Below, one piece after another: positions 6,340 to 7,538 of a DNA stretch of 7,538 nucleotides. The first letter of the stretch is position 1. Every line of letters starts with the position of its first letter. Source of the DNA: Acidobacteriaceae bacterium. Lineage in GTDB: Bacteria; Acidobacteriota; Terriglobia; Terriglobales; Acidobacteriaceae. The stretch is from positions 1 to 7,538 of the forward strand of contig JAUTWY010000221.1 of NCBI GenBank assembly GCA_030838305.1, in the 5' to 3' direction. Below the pieces are notes generated by a model. That model was given only the letters and a program-made list of their open reading frames with translations. It ran no database searches and had not been told where the DNA came from. Position numbers and translations under genes: made by a program.

Positions 6340-6354
6340 GCCTTAACTGTGCCA
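6340..6354 (-). promoter_or_regulatory. Candidate sigma-54 promoter of pilin 2
   Basis: The minus strand reads TGGCACAGTTAAGGC: an exact TGGCAC -24 half and GC at the required ten-base distance from GG; the -12 half is weak (AGGC). Transcription would begin near 6329, giving a long leader of about 180 bases before pilin 2. Confidence 0.45.
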
Positions 6355-6357
6355 AAA

Positions 6358-6396
6358 TGCGTCACGTAGCGTGACAATTTGCGTCAATCTGCGACG
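6358..6396 (-). promoter_or_regulatory. Inverted repeat with phased TGCGTCA-like words; possible operator
   Basis: GTCACG-TAG-CGTGAC (6361-6375) is a perfect 6+3+6 inverted repeat. It sits inside a series TGCGTCA (6358), AGCGTGA (6368), TGCGTCA (6380), TGCGACG (6390), spaced about one helical turn apart and directly upstream of the sigma-54-like element. The layout suits a dimeric regulator binding on one face of the DNA, but the protein is unknown. Confidence 0.4.
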
Positions 6397-6547
6397 GATC
6401 ATTACCTCCCGTTTGGATGAGGGACTCGGCGCCGATGTTTGCTCGTCGATGTCGGGTGGATCTGTATAGATTGCAGATCTCCGATAACCCAAGGTCAGGG
6501 AACCCCAAAGGAGAGCCAACGGACCGAAAAGGAACGCAGCAAACAAA

Positions 6548-6583
6548 CAAAAAGAAAGGGCAGCGAACTTTTGTTCGCTGCCC
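6548..6583 (-). terminator. Intrinsic terminator after pilin 1
   Basis: The perfect 11-base stem GGGCAGCGAAC (6558-6568) / GTTCGCTGCCC (6573-6583) has the loop TTTT on the plus strand and lies 37 bases past the stop codon. A T-rich tract (TTTCTTTTTG) follows on the minus strand. Confidence 0.92.
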
Positions 6584-7147
6584 TCGACTTGAACTTGCTG
6601 ATACTTCGCCAAACTGGCTGCTAGTTGGCCATCGGCAAGAACTTCTGGCAGCCAGCGTAACCACCAGCCGCGGCTATGACACCCGGCGTGTTGGTGCGGA
6701 CCACACCATCTTCCATCGCGCAGAACGCCTTGGTACCGGTCTGAGCGCTGATGGGCGTGGCTTCGGTGTCGAACTGGATCGGAGGGACTCCGACAAGGTT
6801 AACGGTAAAGTTGTAACCGCTCTTGCCGAGGGCGGCACCGTTGGTGGCCAGGTTGTTATCGATCAGACATCCACTCGCTGGAAGCGGCGTGCAAGGCACC
6901 GCACCACCCAACGCTGGCAGAAGTGCGTAGCCAAGTGTAGGATACGAAGCGTAGTAGCCGACTTCACCAGTGACGATGGTACGCTCGGAGGCGGCCGCCG
7001 ATGAATCGTTGGCTGCCATACGGGCGCGCATCAAGTTAGGAATTGCAATCGCTGCGATGATCAGGATGATAGCCACCACGATCAGCAGCTCAATTAGTGA
7101 GAAACCCTTCTGTTGTTTACGCATCTCTATTTTCCCTCGCCTTTAAA
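6552..7147 (-). repeat. Duplicated pilin unit, copy A (gene plus terminator)
   Basis: This is the partner of 5573-6170. The homologous block begins at the T tract of the terminator and ends just before the ribosome site of pilin 1, so each copy is a gene-plus-terminator cassette placed under a different upstream region. Confidence 0.9.
6621..7124 (-). CDS. Type IV pilin (pilin 1), first gene of the pilin cluster
   Basis: The 167-residue prepilin has leader MRKQQKG, cut after Gly7, then FSLIELLIVVAII with Glu+5. The helix continues through IPNLMRARMAANDSSAAAS (29-46), a variant I associate with acidobacterial pilins. The globular part has cysteines at 78, 86, 135 and 159, probably two disulfides, as well as KSGYNFTV and a GVVRTNTPGVI strand near the C-terminus. 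It would be exported through the Sec/SRP route, processed and methylated by PilD, and polymerised by a PilB/PilC-type machine not encoded here. The ATG has GAGGG nine bases upstream (7138-7134). A sigma-54-like element at 7201-7215 and its own terminator suggest a single-gene transcript, as expected for an abundant major pilin. Against pilin 2 the changes are Lys3, Ser60, Ala83-Ser84, Asn90 and Thr107. I give no symbol because it is unclear which copy corresponds to pilA. Confidence 0.93.
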   Translation of the reverse strand: MRKQQKGFSLIELLIVVAIILIIAAIAIPNLMRARMAANDSSAAASERTIVTGEVGYYASYPTLGYALLPALGGAVPCTPLPASGCLIDNNLATNGAALGKSGYNFTVNLVGVPPIQFDTEATPISAQTGTKAFCAMEDGVVRTNTPGVIAAAGGYAGCQKFLPMAN

Positions 7148-7200
7148 CCCTATTTTAACTCATGCTGGTCATCGTGCTGACGCAGTCGGACTTGATGAAT

Positions 7201-7215
7201 GCACTTGCGTGGCCA
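7201..7215 (-). promoter_or_regulatory. Candidate sigma-54 promoter of pilin 1
   Basis: The minus strand reads TGGCCACGCAAGTGC followed by A, with GG-N10-GC spacing and a good TGCA at -12. Transcription would start near 7190, a leader of about 65 bases. PilR/RpoN control of pilA is established in Pseudomonas, Myxococcus and Geobacter, which makes this plausible. Confidence 0.55.
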
Positions 7216-7362
7216 ACCCCGGTAATGAACCGGATTCGCGTGATGTTTGAGCAAAAGCTTTGTTTTCATAACCATGACAAACTTCAGTTTTCTTCTATGC
7301 CATACGGACAGAATACACATCGCCACAAAGTGCCCTGATAGACTGCCAGTTCCTGTCAACAG

Positions 7363-7375
7363 ACCAATTATTGGT
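7363..7375. promoter_or_regulatory. 13-base palindrome upstream of pilin 1
   Basis: ACCAAT-T-ATTGGT is a perfect 6+1+6 inverted repeat about 150 bases upstream of the sigma-54-like element, within the range where enhancer-binding activators sit. No known consensus is assigned. Confidence 0.35.
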
Positions 7376-7399
7376 TCCAAATTAGAACGCGAGTCTTTA

Positions 7400-7423
7400 A
7401 TTAGTCTTGCGATTAGTCTTGCG
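7400..7423. repeat. Perfect 12-base tandem repeat (two copies)
   Basis: ATTAGTCTTGCG occurs twice without a gap (7400-7411, 7412-7423), and a partial relative (GAGTCTTTA, 7391-7399) precedes it. It lies about 190-210 bases upstream of the pilin 1 sigma-54-like element and could be a paired activator site or simple slippage. Confidence 0.9.
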
Positions 7424-7538
7424 CAGCCGGTTCGGACTCGGGGTCGCAGGGGCGAGCGGCCAACCATGATTTAAAGGTGCGTTGGGGGCTGGCAGCTTAC
7501 AATGTCTGTGCTCCAACGTTTCCGCTTCCCAAGATGGC

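Larger units (their letters stand above)
6147..6547. other. Regulatory spacer upstream of pilin 2
   Basis: About 400 bases without a supportable gene. It holds the GAGGG ribosome site (6162-6158), the sigma-54-like element at 6340-6354, the inverted repeat at 6361-6375 and a cluster of TGCG words between 6320 and 6396. The part 6400-6547 shows nothing clear. Confidence 0.55.
7125..7538. other. Upstream region of the pilin cluster
   Basis: About 410 bases with no supportable gene; an open frame at 7150-7467 has no ribosome site and low-complexity basic content. It contains the pilin 1 ribosome site, a sigma-54-like element (7201-7215), a small inverted repeat CCGGT-AATGA-ACCGG (7219-7233) directly beside it, a palindrome (7363-7375) and a tandem repeat (7400-7423), all possible control elements. 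Nothing is recognised from 7440 to the edge. Confidence 0.55.

Noticed and set aside
5459..6664. Two related minus-strand frames beginning MVTLAARSSCRW at the ends of pilins 1 and 2
   Set aside because: They resemble each other only because the pilin 3' ends and terminators are duplicated; they are out-of-frame readings of that DNA.
5643..7124. Pilins 1 and 2 as type II secretion GspG pseudopilins
   Set aside because: The GspG tail motif DPWGNPY is missing and four cysteines plus KSGYNF point to pilin-type subunits.
7150..7467. Minus-strand frame of 105 codons upstream of pilin 1
   Set aside because: It has no ribosome site and no domain, and it covers the promoter and repeat region.
1..7538. 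CRISPR array, tRNA, rRNA, transposase or integrase
   Set aside because: No regularly spaced repeats of array type, no cloverleaf or rRNA-like sequence, and no transposase or integrase motif was found on either strand.

Overview
The window looks like a piece of an Acidobacteriota genome (a Terriglobia/Koribacter-like lineage is my guess). The reasons are its moderately high GC, its 160-170 residue type IV pilins with a GFSLIELL start, four cysteines and a KSGY(N/S)F motif, and the neighbouring ABC exporter, TPR and outer-membrane beta-barrel families. Lineage is inference from family recall; no rRNA or marker gene is present. Every gene I can support lies on the minus strand, so transcription runs from the right end (7538) to the left end (1).

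In transcription order: an intergenic region with small repeats and a possible sigma-54 promoter (7538-7125); pilin 1 (7124-6621) with a hairpin terminator; a 410-base regulatory spacer; pilin 2 (6146-5643), a near-copy of pilin 1, with the same terminator; a short spacer; pilin 3 (5414-4890), a diverged paralog; a spacer with a perfect TATAAT box; then a tight ABC export cassette. That cassette is an ATPase (4719-3778), an ABC-2 permease (3781-3005) and a membrane-anchored TPR protein (3008-2085), joined by two 4-base ATGA overlaps. A class I SAM methyltransferase (2022-1264) follows after 62 bases. After a gene-free stretch with small hairpins comes a small secreted beta-barrel protein (921-436) with a strong terminator, and finally the decayed 3' end of a DUF1624-type membrane acyltransferase gene (about 343 to the left edge).

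The central theme is a type IV pilin locus. Three pilin genes, two recently duplicated or homogenised, sit immediately upstream of an ABC-2 exporter, the arrangement known from the pilA-pilG-pilH-pilI region of Myxococcus xanthus, where PilH (ATPase) and PilI (membrane protein) are needed for pilus assembly. The TPR protein that ends the cassette has a C-terminal segment resembling the GspG pseudopilin tail, a further hint that the cassette works with pilins. All three pilin genes and the beta-barrel gene have a GG-N10-GC element of sigma-54 type upstream, while the ABC cassette has a sigma-70-like -10 box. The pilus motors, platform and prepilin peptidase are not in the window.
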